From assembly GCF_020379485.1 (NCBI RefSeq), contig NC_063451.1, positions 25,526,630 to 25,590,629 on the forward strand: a stretch of DNA of 64,000 nucleotides, written 5' to 3'. The notes under the pieces are model-generated. The model made no database searches. It was not told where the DNA came from and saw only the letters and a program-made list of their open reading frames with translations. Positions 43,835 to 56,591 of this stretch are shown here, piece after piece; position 1 is the first letter of the stretch; every line of letters starts with the position of its first letter. The stretch is from Brassica napus. Lineage: Eukaryota > Streptophyta > Magnoliopsida > Brassicales > Brassicaceae. The position numbers and the translations under genes are program-made.

Positions 43835-46800
43835 AGTCTCTGTCAGCGATTGGGGAAAGAACGCAATCGGGAGGAAGAAAGTTTCGACGTCGGAGCAAGG
43901 CTTTTAAACGATTTACTACGGACGTCATAAATGGGCTCAACTTATTGGGCCGTATAATTGTTTACATATTGGGCTTTTAAAATTTTAATTTACGAGGCAA
44001 AACATAAACACCAAAAAAAAATCCACTGAACCCTTCCCAAACGTGTATGTACGATGGATGTCTTTTTTTTTTCTTCGTCGTCCGGTAGATTATCATAATT
44101 TAAACAAGTTTTACACAAAGCCAGCAAATGTATGAAACCTTTCCGGAATCATAAGCCGACGAGGTAAACAAACCCTTTCGGAGCAAGAGGTAGAACCACC
44201 AAAGAAAGAAACTAACTAGACATAAAAAAAAGATAAGAAAAGGTCACGTAGATCTAATGGAACACAAACATTCGAGGGATGTAAAGGTGACCGATGACTG
44301 AGCCAGAATGATCATGAAAGCGTAGCAGGTCCAGAATGTACACAAACATTCGAGGGATGTCTTTTTAGTTTTTTACACAGCCAGCATAAGCTTAATGTTA
44401 AAATGAACATAAATTAACTTTCTTACCTATGACTTGTCTTGATCTTTGCTTAAATCTTGACGCAATCTGGAGTTCAGTGCTACTAATCTACTCTACTTAC
44501 ACCTCAAGAACATATTTTTCACCAAATAGACTTCTTAGTGTGATAAATTGTCAATGAATCTGCCAACGTTTAATTAGGTGAGGCTTTTTACAAATTAACT
44601 ATACACAATAATAAGTAGCAGAAACTTAGATATTAATAAAGGTGGTCTTCTGCAAAAAGAGGTACAAAAAAGAGTTTGAACTTTCACTAATTTCGACTGA
44701 TATCTTCTAGTGAAGGTGGATTAAGACAGCTCTAACTAATTGCGGTAACCAATGAGTTACAACAAGCAATAGGAAACAGACACGTGGAGCATAGAGGTGG
44801 AGACAAATGAAGTAAAAGAGGTTTATACCCTTAATTGAAACTTGAAAGAGAAGGAAATGGTGTTAATGTCGCAAAGCAAAAGAAAAGTTGAACATCATTT
44901 TGCTTTTGGCCACACTAATATATCAAGATTATCTATGATTATGTCTTCTCTCGTGTCTTACCAATTAGATTGGGCCATATTGGAGGGAAAATCAACCATA
45001 CAAGCTCTCTTTTAATTCTCTTGTTTAATCAAACTTGAAATGTTGTTTGCCTTCTTTTCTAAGTTTTATCTTTTTTTCTCCACCACAAATCACAAAACAC
45101 AAATCAAATGATAAATTTGGGAAAAGCAGATGAGGCAAGCAACTAGTAAACGTATAGTATAACATTACACAAGTCACAAGCACACGGGTTAGAATCTTTG
45201 TTCGCCGCCGTATAATTTACACGAATACTTTTCACTACAAACTGCAAATTTAAATAAATGAATACTTTAAAAGTGTAGTATATATGTATCATCAAAATAA
45301 ATATTATCCCATGATACACTTTTAAAAAATATGAGAAATCAACTCGATCTATTGTATACTATAACTCATCTCAGAACTCAACTAGAGTATGAATTCATTA
45401 AATCCTCAAAGATACTAATCGGAAAAACTGATGGATGCCAAGCTAAATCAACAGTAATTAACAACGTGAAATCGAAGTCTTGAATAAATACTTAATGAGA
45501 CATAAGTATAATTATTATGATGCATTACTTTTTAATTAATGAAATGGGGATAAACTTTACAAAAATTATTCAAACATAAAATAATAAAAGGGTCCTTAGT
45601 ATAAGTGCATGCATGTGCTAATGTTTACTTGATGATAGGATTAATGCTAAACGGGCCAATTAAGATGGTATACAATTAAGGTCATTTCTCACTGGGACCC
45701 CTCTCTCTTTCTCTATGACTTCATCCTCTTAATCTAAAATGTAATCAACTTTCTAATAGGTCCCTTTCTCTATGTCCAATTAATAAATTCTTATTAAAAA
45801 TTATCAAAATCTTCCATCAACATCGTTGATTCGTTGTAGAAGTACTTGATTAAATATTTAGCACTTTCACAAACCTTAATTGGATGCATATTTTCGTTAG
45901 TTGGTTAAATCCGCTGATGGTTAATCTTTTAGACTTTTGTCTAAATCTCCTAATTATAGAAAACTATATACTGTACACAGTAAACAACAGATGCATTGAT
46001 CATTGATGTATCATGTATGAAAATTAAGTAGGAGCTACGAAAATTAATAATAATTAGGCTTTGCTATCGCCATCTCATGTCCCCTAATTTTTCTTACAAA
46101 ATATTTACAATTATTTTTTATTATACTTACTTTCATAGTTTTTTTACTTCCATAGTTACAAGTGGCTCTGAGAGATGAAATTTATTCAAATTCCAAAAAA
46201 TCATTAAAATTGGGGAAGAAAAATCATCTTAGACGACGACACAATCACTTTCAGTTCTGGCCTTATTTATTTATTTATTCTGTATCCACTTTTAAGTTTC
46301 AGATAACGACTTTTCTACATAAATATGTTTGATCAAGAGAATCCAGAAACAAAAAAACAGAGTAAATTATTAGTAGTGCAATGTAGACTACAAATTCTAC
46401 TGTGCATGCCAGTGCTTTCTTTTTAAGCATTGGTTAATTAGTTTAATTTTGGTTGCCAAGTGCCAACGTACATCGAAACTAAAAGCGCCGTCGAATCATC
46501 TAATATTCGTTTGTTAAATTTTCATACAAATATTGAAACCCTAATAGACGTGTAGTCGTGTAGGGTGTAGAACCTCTTCTCCTTTTTTTTTGTCGGCGAA
46601 GATTTTATAATCTGCGTGAGTTGTGACAATGACAAATTAACGACAACGACAGACGTCACGTAATCCTTTTTCACTTCTCTACTTCGAGTGGATAGTTAGC
46701 TTTTTAACAATTGGAAAATATGAGAGGAGTGACTCTGTGACTGAGGAGGATTGAGTTGTGAGAGCAGCTCAAATGTTCTAATATGTGTGTTTTTGTTTAA

Positions 46801-48622
46801 GTTGTATATATGATTATACATTTATACTTCCAGTGTAAGCTAAAATATTAAACTTCTATTCTAGTGCACGAAGAACAACCATGCAAATTATTCGATCATT
46901 CACCGCCGAAACAAGGGTTCGTTAAATGAAAAACAAAAATGGTTATGTGTTGTATTTTATGTTTATGTATGCATTTACATATATACATATAAGAAAATCA
47001 CCTCTATTATATATTTAATTATGATGGGATATAAATTACAAATCCTGCGTTAATCGTGAGATTAAAAATTGTTGAAATTTGTTCTCATATTGTTGCATGT
47101 ACTATCATAATTTAAACATGTATAAATTTTAGAAAATCACTGAAATATTGAAGAGAAAAAAACATTAAGGGGTAAAGGACATCTTCCTGTTGAGATTAGA
47201 CTGAAAAGTTGGAAACAACGAATAAAGATGCATGCTCCTAATCAAATCAAAATCAACGCCTAAATAATCTGAATTTTGATATGGTTTGCATATAATGGAA
47301 GGGCTGCGGCGGATATATATGCATGATTGTCGTATAATCATGATCGATGATGATCAAATGATGGGTCTCAATAATGCACAATCCTAATCGAATATGTTCC
47401 ATTTTTTAGGGGATACTAATATTATATAGTGAAGTTAACATAATGTTTTCTTTTCCATGATATACTCCAAGAACGTGTTGATTGACATTAGATTATTAGT
47501 TTACTGAGTAATTAAAAAGGAACTCCCTGCAATTGCAAAGTCTTTCCATATATTATATGCGTTTCTTATAATTAATCATTTGGTGAATTGTTTAACTCGA
47601 AGTATCTTCTGACAGCTTAGGTTCGAGATATTCTACAATAAAACCACTAGTCCATTTGTTTTATCTTGTTTTATTGTATTTGATGATGCGTCGACATGCA
47701 TGTTGGTTTTGCTTATTTGTATGACAAGGGATCATCATTATAACGAGTTTTCTTTTTAAGCTCATGCATGAACAATGACATTCAACAATGTATATTAATT
47801 TACTCGTTAAGGGCTTCATAATATGTGGATGTAACAAATAATTCCATTAGTAGATTTCTGAATTCTGTAGGAGAGTGTTACATATACTATATCTAAATGC
47901 AAGTCTACAAGAATCAAATAGATAACTAATTTTAACATCGTTACGTTATATATGAAAACATATAGATATAGCATGTATATATACTTTGTGTTCAAGATTT
48001 AAATCCACGATTGGGTCCCAATAAACAAATGGATAAACGGTAAGAGTCTAACGAGTGGCCGTCTCTAGATAACGTAAGAAAACTACAAAAACGCAACATG
48101 TGAATATTTGAGGGAAAGTTTGGGTTGAATGTACAAAGAATATACCCTCTCTATTATGACTGGTTTTAAGGCAAAAAAGAGAAAAAAATCCCAAAGAGAA
48201 GTGAGTCAATTAAATAAAAAATGTATAAAGCAAACAAAAGATACTTAATTATTCTCATACATCTGCAAAAGAAACCATGTTTTTAAAGCAATTTTTCTAA
48301 TTATGTAGCAGTTTTACTTCATTTAATAATTTCTGAAAATACTAACCAATGGTGTCAATTTCTTGCTGGTTATGAACATTTCCCATTATTTCCTTTAATT
48401 GATGCGTTCTTCTTCACAAAGATCTAGTCCTCATTTAGCATTTGCTTTTAATTCATTGCAGCAGTCTTTCATGACGACAACAAACAACTCTTCCTTGTCT
48501 TCATTCCTATTGTCTACCCACGATCTAATGGGTTACTTTAATTGTTCCAGTCTCATTGTAAATAATTTACTTATAGCGCTTCGACCGCTCTAGTAAATAG
48601 TATTAGTTTTGGCCATGTCAGT
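43835..48622. other. Noncoding AT-rich region between the zinc-finger gene and the CACTA element
   Basis: About 4.8 kb with no supported gene on either strand. 44380-44570 repeats the 5' flank of copy 1. The stretch contains RY-like GCATGCATG (45608-45616) and an ACGT-core GACGTCACGTAA (46652-46663), isolated motifs of unknown use. In Arabidopsis I recall PIF3 between the counterparts of the flanking genes; no bHLH or APB motif coding sequence is visible here. Confidence 0.6.
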
Positions 48623-48639
48623 CACTACAAGAAAACACG

Positions 48640-49075
48640 TCGAATTCCGACGGAGGTTCCGACGGACATCAATGTCGTCGGAAGTTTGTGACGGATTACC
48701 GATCAATTTCCGACGAAATCCAAAAATTTGAAGTCGTCGGAATTCCGTCGGCCATTTCCGACGGAATTCCGACGAAACAAGGGTCTTCGGAATTTTCCGA
48801 CGACTTTTCGACGACATTCCGATAAAAAATGTAACTGTTGTAGTCGTCGGAAGTTCGTCGGTATATTCCGACGAATTTCTGACGACATTCCGATTAACAG
48901 TATAGTCGTCGGAATTCCGTCGGAATTTTCCGACGAATTTCCGACGAACCATGTGACCGTTGCCGACAAATATATATGACCGTTATATAGCCGTTTGAGA
49001 TTGGATAATACCGACGGAATTCCGACGGACTGCTTTACATCCGTCGGAATTTCGTCGGAAAGTCGTCGGAGGACC
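48640..49075. repeat. Left subterminal repeat array, right-hand CACTA element
   Basis: Many direct and inverted copies of TTCCGACGAA, ACGTCGTCGGAA-like and TCCGTCGGAA units. The same motif recurs internally at 52905-53085 and 53412-53600, between the two genes, and at 56125-56575 at the other end. CGACG-type spelling predominates, unlike the CGAGG type of the left-hand element. Confidence 0.88.
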
Positions 49076-49163
49076 GTAAGCAATTTCCTATAAATACAAC
49101 CCCTCCTCATTCACACTTCATTCTCTCTTCATTCTCTTTAGTCATAACAATTCCGTGAAAATC

Positions 49164-52100
49164 ATGTCTTCAGAAGTTTATTATCGTTCGTGGATGGATA
49201 AACCTCATTTCGATCCGACCACCAATTTGCTTACGGAAGAATACGTTCAAGGGATTGGAGAATTCATGAGGCTTGTTCAACAGCAACCGGATGCAAAAAG
49301 TGGTATGTTAAGATGTTCATGCTCTACTTGCAATAATAATAAGGTTATAAAAGAATTTGATGTTTGGACTCATTTGTATATGAAAGGGTTTTCACGTAAT
49401 TATAAAGTTTGGTACCTTCATGGGGAAACTGGTTATGAATATGGTAGTACTAGCGAACCTCAACCTGTTAGTGAACTTCAGCCTGATATTAGGTTAGAAG
49501 AATCTAGAACGGATATAGAATATGGTGTAGGTACTGAGCAGATGGTACATGATCATTATAGAGGGGAAGAACCAAATCCCGAATCTAGGAGATTTTTTGA
49601 CATGTTGGATGCAGAAAAACAACCTTTGTATCAAAATTGTAGAGATGGTCATTCAGTCTTATCATCTGCAACTAGATTAATGGGTATTAAGACATACTAT
49701 AATTTGGCTGAAGAATGTATGGATGCGATTACTGATTTTGTCAAAGGTATTCTACCTGAGGATAACCTTGCACCGGGTTCATACTACGAGGTTCAGAAAC
49801 TTGTTGCCGGTCTTCAACTACCGTATGAAGTGATAGATGTATGTATTGACAACTGCATGATCTACTGAAGAGCGGATGAGACACGGAATGTATGCAAATT
49901 TTGTGGGAAACCTTGTTATCAGGAGACGAGGGGAAAAGTTCTGATCCCATTCAAAAGAATGTGGTATTTGCCTTTGACGGAAAGATTGAAGAGGTTGTAT
50001 CAGTGTGAGCGCACATCAAAAGCAATGAGATGGCATGCAGAGCATTCCACAAATGGTGAGATTAGACATCCTTCAGATGCGAAGGCTTGGAAACATTTCC
50101 AGTCAACATATCCAGAATTTGCGGAAGAGAGAAGAAATGTTTATCTTGGATTATCTACTGATGGTTTCAGCCCATTTGGAAAGCATGGAAGACAGTATTC
50201 TCTATGGCCAGTTATTGTGACACCGTACAACTTACGGCCGAGCTTGTGCATGCGACGAGAGTTTTTGTTTCTCTCAATTCTCGTCCCCGGACCAGATCAT
50301 CCTAAAAGATCACTAGATGTGTTTCTTCAACCACTGATATATGAGTTGCAACAACTATGGGCGCATGGTTTTGAGACATACGATGTTTCATGCAAAGAAA
50401 ACTTTCAGATGCGGGCAGTATTTATGTGGACAATAAGTGACTTTCCAGCATATGGTATGTTATCTGGATGGACAACACATGGGAGGCTATCATGTCCATA
50501 CTGTCAAGATGACACAGATGCTTTCCAACTAAAGAACGGAAGGAAAACATGTTGGTTTGACTGTCACAGACGATTTCTACCACCTGATCATCCATACCGC
50601 AGGAGTAAGACTTCGTTTACGAAGAACAATCAGGTGTTTGATGGTCCACCTGAGGAAGTTAGTGGAAAAGATTTGTTGAAGCAGTTTAGGTATTTTTGAT
50701 GCAGAAAGGACGCCAGATGTAGGTGGACATGAAAACATTCGAGTCAGTGCGGTTGGAGAGCTACATAACTGGCACAAAAAGAGTATTTTCTGGGATCTGC
50801 CATATTGGGAGAGTCATGTATTGCGGCACAATTTAGTGTCATGCATATTGAGAAGAACTTCTTCGACAATCTAATGAACACAGTCCTTAACATCCAAGGT
50901 AAAACGAAAGATAATTTGAAGTCAAGGTTGGATTTAGTCGATATCTGTGATCGTTCTGAACTTCACGTTGATGAGAATGGTACGGCCCATTTTCCCATTT
51001 ATCGGCTGGATGGTGCTAGAAATGAAGAGTTCTTTGATTGGATTACAGATAAAGTGAAATTTCCTGACGGATATGCATCAAATTTGGTGAACTGCGTTGA
51101 TAGAAGCGAATGAAAGTTTACTGGCTTGAAGAGTCATGATTGTCATGTAATTATGCAGCGCCTCCTTCCGTTTGCTTTTTCAGCATTATTGCCACGTAAT
51201 GTTCATGAAGCAATTGCAGGTATCTTATATTTTTACAATTTAATTTGTTTTTATATTTAACAATTATGCTTATAAAAACTTAATACTTACGAAAATTATA
51301 TATGTCTTTTATCTATGTAGGGATTAGTGTTTTCTTCTGCGACTTATGCAGCAGAGTAGTGACTGAAGAGGGTATTAATAATTTGAAGACAAACGCACCA
51401 GTCAGCATGTGCAACCTTGAGAAGATATTTCCTCCATCATTCTTTGATGTAATAGAACATCTTGCTATTCGTCTCGCAAGAGAATTGGAACTTGGTGGTC
51501 CTGTGCAGTACAGATGGATGTATATTTTTGAGCGTTATATGCATCATCTGAAGAAGATGGTCAAAAATCATTATCTGAAGAAGATGGTCAAAAATCAAAG
51601 TATGGTGGAATGATCTATAGTGGCACAGGTGATCAATGAAGAAACTGCAATCTTTGCTGAAAATTATTTTCCACCAGAAGTGCATACAAAACACCGAAGA
51701 CCTGCTCGGCATGATGATAGAGGGGAGAGAGCAACATATCATGTTACTGTCCCAAGCATGTTCAAGGAAATAGGACGACTTAGTGGAAAATTCACGAAGC
51801 GGAGACTTACGGACACTGAACACGCTCATTTGCAAACATATTTGCTCACCAACTGTGAAGATGTTCTACAATATGAGAGGTAAAAATATTTATTCATTTA
51901 TTGTTAGATTAATATTCAATAAATTTATTTCATATTGATAATATTTTTGTATATAGTGTATATATGGCGGAGTTGCGTATGACTCACAGGCATGCAACAG
52001 AATATGAGCTTCGACAACTTAGAGATAACAGATTTGCTGCGTGGATTCGTAGTTATGTGAGTCATATATCATATTACCCTATGAAAATGATTAGTTTAAA

Positions 52101-52987
52101 TTTAATATAAACTAATTAACTTTTCAATCATATATGTTTTTAATTTATAGGTGAATGATGGTTTGGCCAGAGGTCTTGTGTTCGATGATTGGATACGCGA
52201 ATTTGTGCAGGAACCAAACTATGTGGTCAAATCATATCCTAAATTTTGTACGCGAGGATATGCATTCACAAGGAAAGGTCATTCTAAGACAACATATGAT
52301 GCTGGTGTTTCATCCTCTTCTGGTGACGATGTCTACTACGGCAACATAAAAGAAATATTGGAAATCCAATTTCCTGGAATGGTTGGATTGCGTTATGTAG
52401 TATTCTATTGTGATTGGTATGACACCACCCCAGATATAGGAATGAAGATTGATGCGTTTGGTGTTACATCAGTTCACTCGCGGTAGAAACTTCAATATTA
52501 TGATCCCTTCATTCTTGGTTCGCAAACTGATCAGGTATGTCAATCTATTCATAATTTTTTACCAATATAATTAATTAATGTTATATATTTTACTAATACT
52601 TTGTATAATTGATATGTATAGGTGTGCTACATCAGTTACCCTCGGGTGACGTACAGAGACGATCCATGGGTTACTGTAATGCAAATCAACCCAAGAGGAC
52701 GAGTGGATGGAACTTCTGATGATGATGAACCATTGCAACCAGAGTCTACCAGCAAAGCCCACGCAGTTGAAGATTTGGAAAATATTCAACTCGTTGAGAA
52801 TTTGACTGTGTTTGGATATGATGCTGTTGTACTTTCGGAGCCAGAAGCCGAGGTTGGGGAGTTTGATGAAGATTCAGAAGATTCTGATTTGTTTTTTTTT
52901 TATTGGTCCGTCGGAAATCCCTCGCAACATACCGACGACATAGCGACGACATTGGGTTTCATTGAAATTTGGAAAGGTCGTCGGTAA
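49164..52987 (+). pseudogene. TNP2-type CACTA transposase, inactivated
   Basis: ATG at 49164 (MSSEVYYRSW). The domain order is as in the left-hand copy: transposase-associated zinc region (CSCSTCNNNK), TNP2 core (KHGRQYSLWPVIVTPYN, CPYCQDDTDAFQLKNG), DUF4218-like and DUF4216-like parts. Introns: 51220-51320 (absent from the other copy), 51880-51956, 52057-52150 and 52535-52621. Lesions: TGA for Trp at 49866-49868, a T insertion near 50694, a 1-bp deletion near 50828, TGA at 51111-51113, TGA at 51611-51613 and TAG at 52484-52486. A 27-bp tandem duplication (LKKMVKN twice) lies near 51545-51600. The acidic C-terminus is encoded from 52622. It cannot yield a full transposase. Confidence 0.9.
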
Positions 52988-53770
52988 TTCGTCGGAATTT
53001 ACCGACGACATTCCGACGAACTAGACAAGTTCGTCGGAATGTCGTCGGTATGTTCCGACGAATTACCGACGACATGTGTTTCTAAAAAATTTCAATCATA
53101 AAAATCTATAAATTTAGATGCCAAAACTATGAAAATAACACACAATAAGTGTTTAGTATAATATTAGATCGCAACCGTTCAAATATAACAACTCATTAAA
53201 ATATTTATGTATGCATATCATTGTTTTCACAACATCTCATCTTAAATACTTATACAATCATATTCATATAAGCTTACACTACAAAAAATGTTGTTGTGTA
53301 AAATCGTGTTATAAAACATTTTTATTGTTAAATCTTTATGCAAATACTATATATATTATTAAAGATTTGGATTTTGCATTTAGAAACTTGAAATCAACAC
53401 CTTAAACACTAAGTCGTCGGAATTCCGTCGGAATATACTGACGGACACAGTCCATCGGAATATACTGACGGACACATTCCGTCGGAAATTCAATTTGCTC
53501 GGGAGAACCAAACCGCTTGAAAATTTTCGCGAATCGACATTTGGTATATTTTAATTATACCGACGGAATACCGACGAACCCGTGTCCGTCGGAATCTTCA
53601 GATATAATAACCTTTCTTCTTCCTTCTTCGTTATTTCCGCCTCTCTCTCTCAAAAATCCTCTCTCTCACGGCGATTCCTCCCTCTACACCGGCGATTCCG
53701 GCCATTATCCACCTCCCTTCACCGGCGAATCCTCTTCTCACCCTCATATCTCTTCCCCAAACCCTAAATC

Positions 53771-55906
53771 ATGTAAGAATCATCTCAAACCTTCTTTAAT
53801 CTCAATTGTTTAGGGTTTTGGAAGTTAGATCTTGGATTTTAGGTTGTTTGATTGATAGTTTAGGATATATAAGTTAGGATTGTTGTTTGGATTGTTGTTT
53901 TAGTTTTTTTGGAACATTTTTTTATTTTTAAAAAAGTTTTTTGATTTTTAAAAACGTTTTTTGATTTTTAAAACGTTTTTTTGATTTTTAAAAATTGTTT
54001 TCAAGTTTCCAGTAATGAAATATATATAATAAAACGTTTTTAAAATTTTTTAAAAATATTTAACAACATTTTTCTATATTTATAAATTTTTTATAATTTT
54101 GTATACATATATATATATATATATATTTATATAAATCATGTATAATAAAAAATTTAAAATTTTTTATAATTTTTTATAAGTTTCCACTAAACTATGTATA
54201 ATAAAACGTTCTTTAAAAAAATTTATAAATATTTAACAACATTTTTCTTCATTTATAAAACATTTTATAATTGTGTATACATATATAATAAAAGGTTTAA
54301 TAGTTTTTCTAAAACGTTTATAAAACCTTTTGTAAATATATAAATGAAAACATTAAAAATAGAAATGAGATGAAAATATTTTTGATGTATTAATTTTTTT
54401 TTTAGGGCCGATGATGAACCCCGCCCCGCAGCCCGTCTTCGACGTAGTTCGGTGAGCAGTTCCCGTGCATCGGGATCGTCTCATGACTCGGTTCCCGCAT
54501 ATATTCCCGCTCCAGCTCCCGCTGCCCCTCGTGCTGCTGCTCAACAGGATCCGGGGGTCATGCCAGTTCATCTATTGGTTCAACAACCAGGTCGAGAGCA
54601 TCTCCTGGTTCTCCAACCCAACCCACGACGAGGCCATAGCACTTGGTTAGTATTTTTTTTATTTGTACCATTATGTTTTTTTTCCTTTAATTAACTTGCT
54701 AATTTGTATTTTTTTTTAAAGGTTCACCAAGTCGAAAAATGGCATTAGCCGGAGCATCAACCAGATAATGTACTCCATGCTCCGTTTTGGATATCCAAAG
54801 TGGAGTGTGATCCCTTCCGACGAACGAGAGTTGTGGTTTCGTCAGTTTGCGGTATAGTAACTCTTCATTTTTTTAAAGTTTTTACATTTTTTTAAATATA
54901 TTTACTTATTAAATTTTGTTTGTTTTGTAGCAAGAGTTCAACTGGCACTCCGATCTTACGGAAACAGTCCGTAAGAAATTCAACGAAAAGGCCATGGACT
55001 CTTATACGAAGCAGATAAACGCGTGGAAGACAGTTTGGCAGAAGAACAAGAGGCCACGGTTCATCAACGGGACAGTGTGGGAGCAGTTGATAGCTCATTG
55101 GGAGAAGGAAGAAACTGCAGAGACGTCTTCTAGGAACTCCAAGAACCGGAAGAGCGATCGTGGCGGGAAAGGTATGTATGTGCACAACCTCGGCGCTTGC
55201 TCTATGTCTACTAAGGAGGATGAACTTGTAAGTTTTTTATTATTATTTATCTTTATATTTTTTAAATAAATATTTTATATATTCCTTGGCTAATAATGGC
55301 GGTTTTTTTAGATCGAAGCAAATGACGGTAATCCCGTTGATCGTCTCCAACTCATTAAGGTGGCTCACACTAACAAGACGACGGGTCAAATTCAGGACTC
55401 CGTGATCAAAGGTGTCGTTGATTTGGTGGAAGCTGAAATAGTATCTCAATCTCAGCCTCTCTCTGATGACGACGATTCTACGGGAGCTTCAACCAACTTG
55501 TCTCTATTGCAAATAAATGAGATGGTTGAAAAGGTAATTTTTTTTTATTAATATTTTTTTTTATAATGTCGATTACTAACTTGTCCCTATTTACTAACTT
55601 TAAATATTTTTGTAGGCGGTTCCTAAAAGGAAAGGAGGCCGTTTAGTTGGGTTGGCCCGCCGTGCTTCTTCGTATCCGGCATCTTCTTCGCAAGCTCCGT
55701 ATGCCGATCCCATGATTCTCGAGGAGCTACATGACAAAGATGAACGGATTGGGGCATTGGAGGAGCAGAACACCACTATCCTTTCTGAGAATGCCACTAT
55801 CCGTTCGGAGAATGCCACTATCCTTGCTGAGTTGGCATCCCAGAAGAAGTTCAACACCGAGATAATGCAGAAGCTAGATCGTTTGATGTCTTCGAGTTCA
55901 TCTTAG
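53771..55906 (+). CDS. CACTA second gene (TNPA-like, plant transposase PF03004 type)
   Basis: Joining AT (53771-53772) to exons 54406-54645, 54722-54851, 54931-55227, 55312-55533 and 55616-55906 gives 394 codons with no interruption, starting [14 protein letters not shown]; all borders are GT-AG. The first intron falls inside the start codon. The protein has a Ser/Arg/Pro-rich N-terminus, a conserved core ([40 protein letters not shown]), an acidic linker and a C-terminal helical repeat ([20 protein letters not shown]). Such proteins in CACTA elements are thought to bind the subterminal motifs and assist transposition, like TNPA. A TTCCGACGG cluster at 53412-53600 lies in its promoter. The start codon assignment is inferred; use of an internal Met is the alternative. 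Confidence 0.75.
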
Positions 55907-56124
55907 TTTTTTCGGCTTTTTAAAACTTTCTGAATGTTTTTTTATTCTATTTCGGTTTGTATGAATTTTAAACTTTCTGAATGTTTTTTTCTATTTCGGT
56001 TTGTATGAATTTAAATGATATAATATTATTAGTTTTAAATTTCTAATTTTTTTAATTTATTAATTAATTTTTAATATAAAAAATATATAAAAATGCAAAA
56101 TTAATTCATTTTTAAAATTGGTAT

Positions 56125-56575
56125 ATTCCGACGAACTCTGGGCGTCGGAATATACCGACGGACCAATATCCGTCGGAATTTACTGACGAACCAATTTCCG
56201 TCGGAATATACCGACGAACAAATATCCGTCGGTATATTCCGACGACCAATGTCCGTCGGTATATTCCGACGAACCAACGTCCGTCGGAATACACCGAGGA
56301 ATCCACTACGTCGGAATTGTCCGAGGAACGTTCTCCGTCGGTAAATAGTTTTTCCGATGAACTCTAATCTCGTGTGTCCGCATCGTAATATCGTCGGAAG
56401 TTCGTCAGAATGACGTTTCTCGGTATTCGTCAGAAAGTCGTCGGAAGTTCTGACGAAATTCCGACGAATTTTTTTTTCCGACAAAACGATACTGACGGAC
56501 AGGTTCGTCAGAAATTCGTCGGAATCGGTCTATTCCGACGAATTTCTGACGATTTCGGCCATCAGAATCCCCCTG
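56125..56575. repeat. Right subterminal repeat array, right-hand CACTA element
   Basis: Alternating TATTCCGACGAAC and CCGTCGGAATATACC units at roughly 30-bp spacing, then a denser block to the terminus at 56588. Together with the left array it probably forms the protein-binding ends. Confidence 0.88.
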
Positions 56576-56591
56576 TTTCCTTGTAGTGAGT

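Larger units (their letters stand above)
48623..56588 (+). mobile_element. Complete CACTA (En/Spm) transposon, 7966 bp
   Basis: The left end is CACTACAAGAAAACAC (48623), the right end CCCTGTTTCCTTGTAGTG (ending 56588), and both are flanked by AGT (48620-48622 and 56589-56591), the 3-bp target duplication of CACTA elements. Subterminal arrays of TTCCGACGAA/TTCCGACGGAATT units fill 48640-49075 and 56125-56575. It carries two plus-strand genes, a TNP2-type transposase pseudogene and an intact-looking PF03004-type gene. It lies 953 bp upstream of the MYB61 start codon. Confidence 0.96.

Noticed and set aside
48399..48593. 64-codon plus-strand ORF just left of the CACTA element
   Set aside because: Low-complexity Ser/Leu content, no recognisable motif, no flanking gene structure.
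48640..49075. CRISPR-like appearance of the regularly spaced short repeats
   Set aside because: Repeats are short, in both orientations, variable in spacing, and part of CACTA subterminal arrays in a plant nuclear genome.
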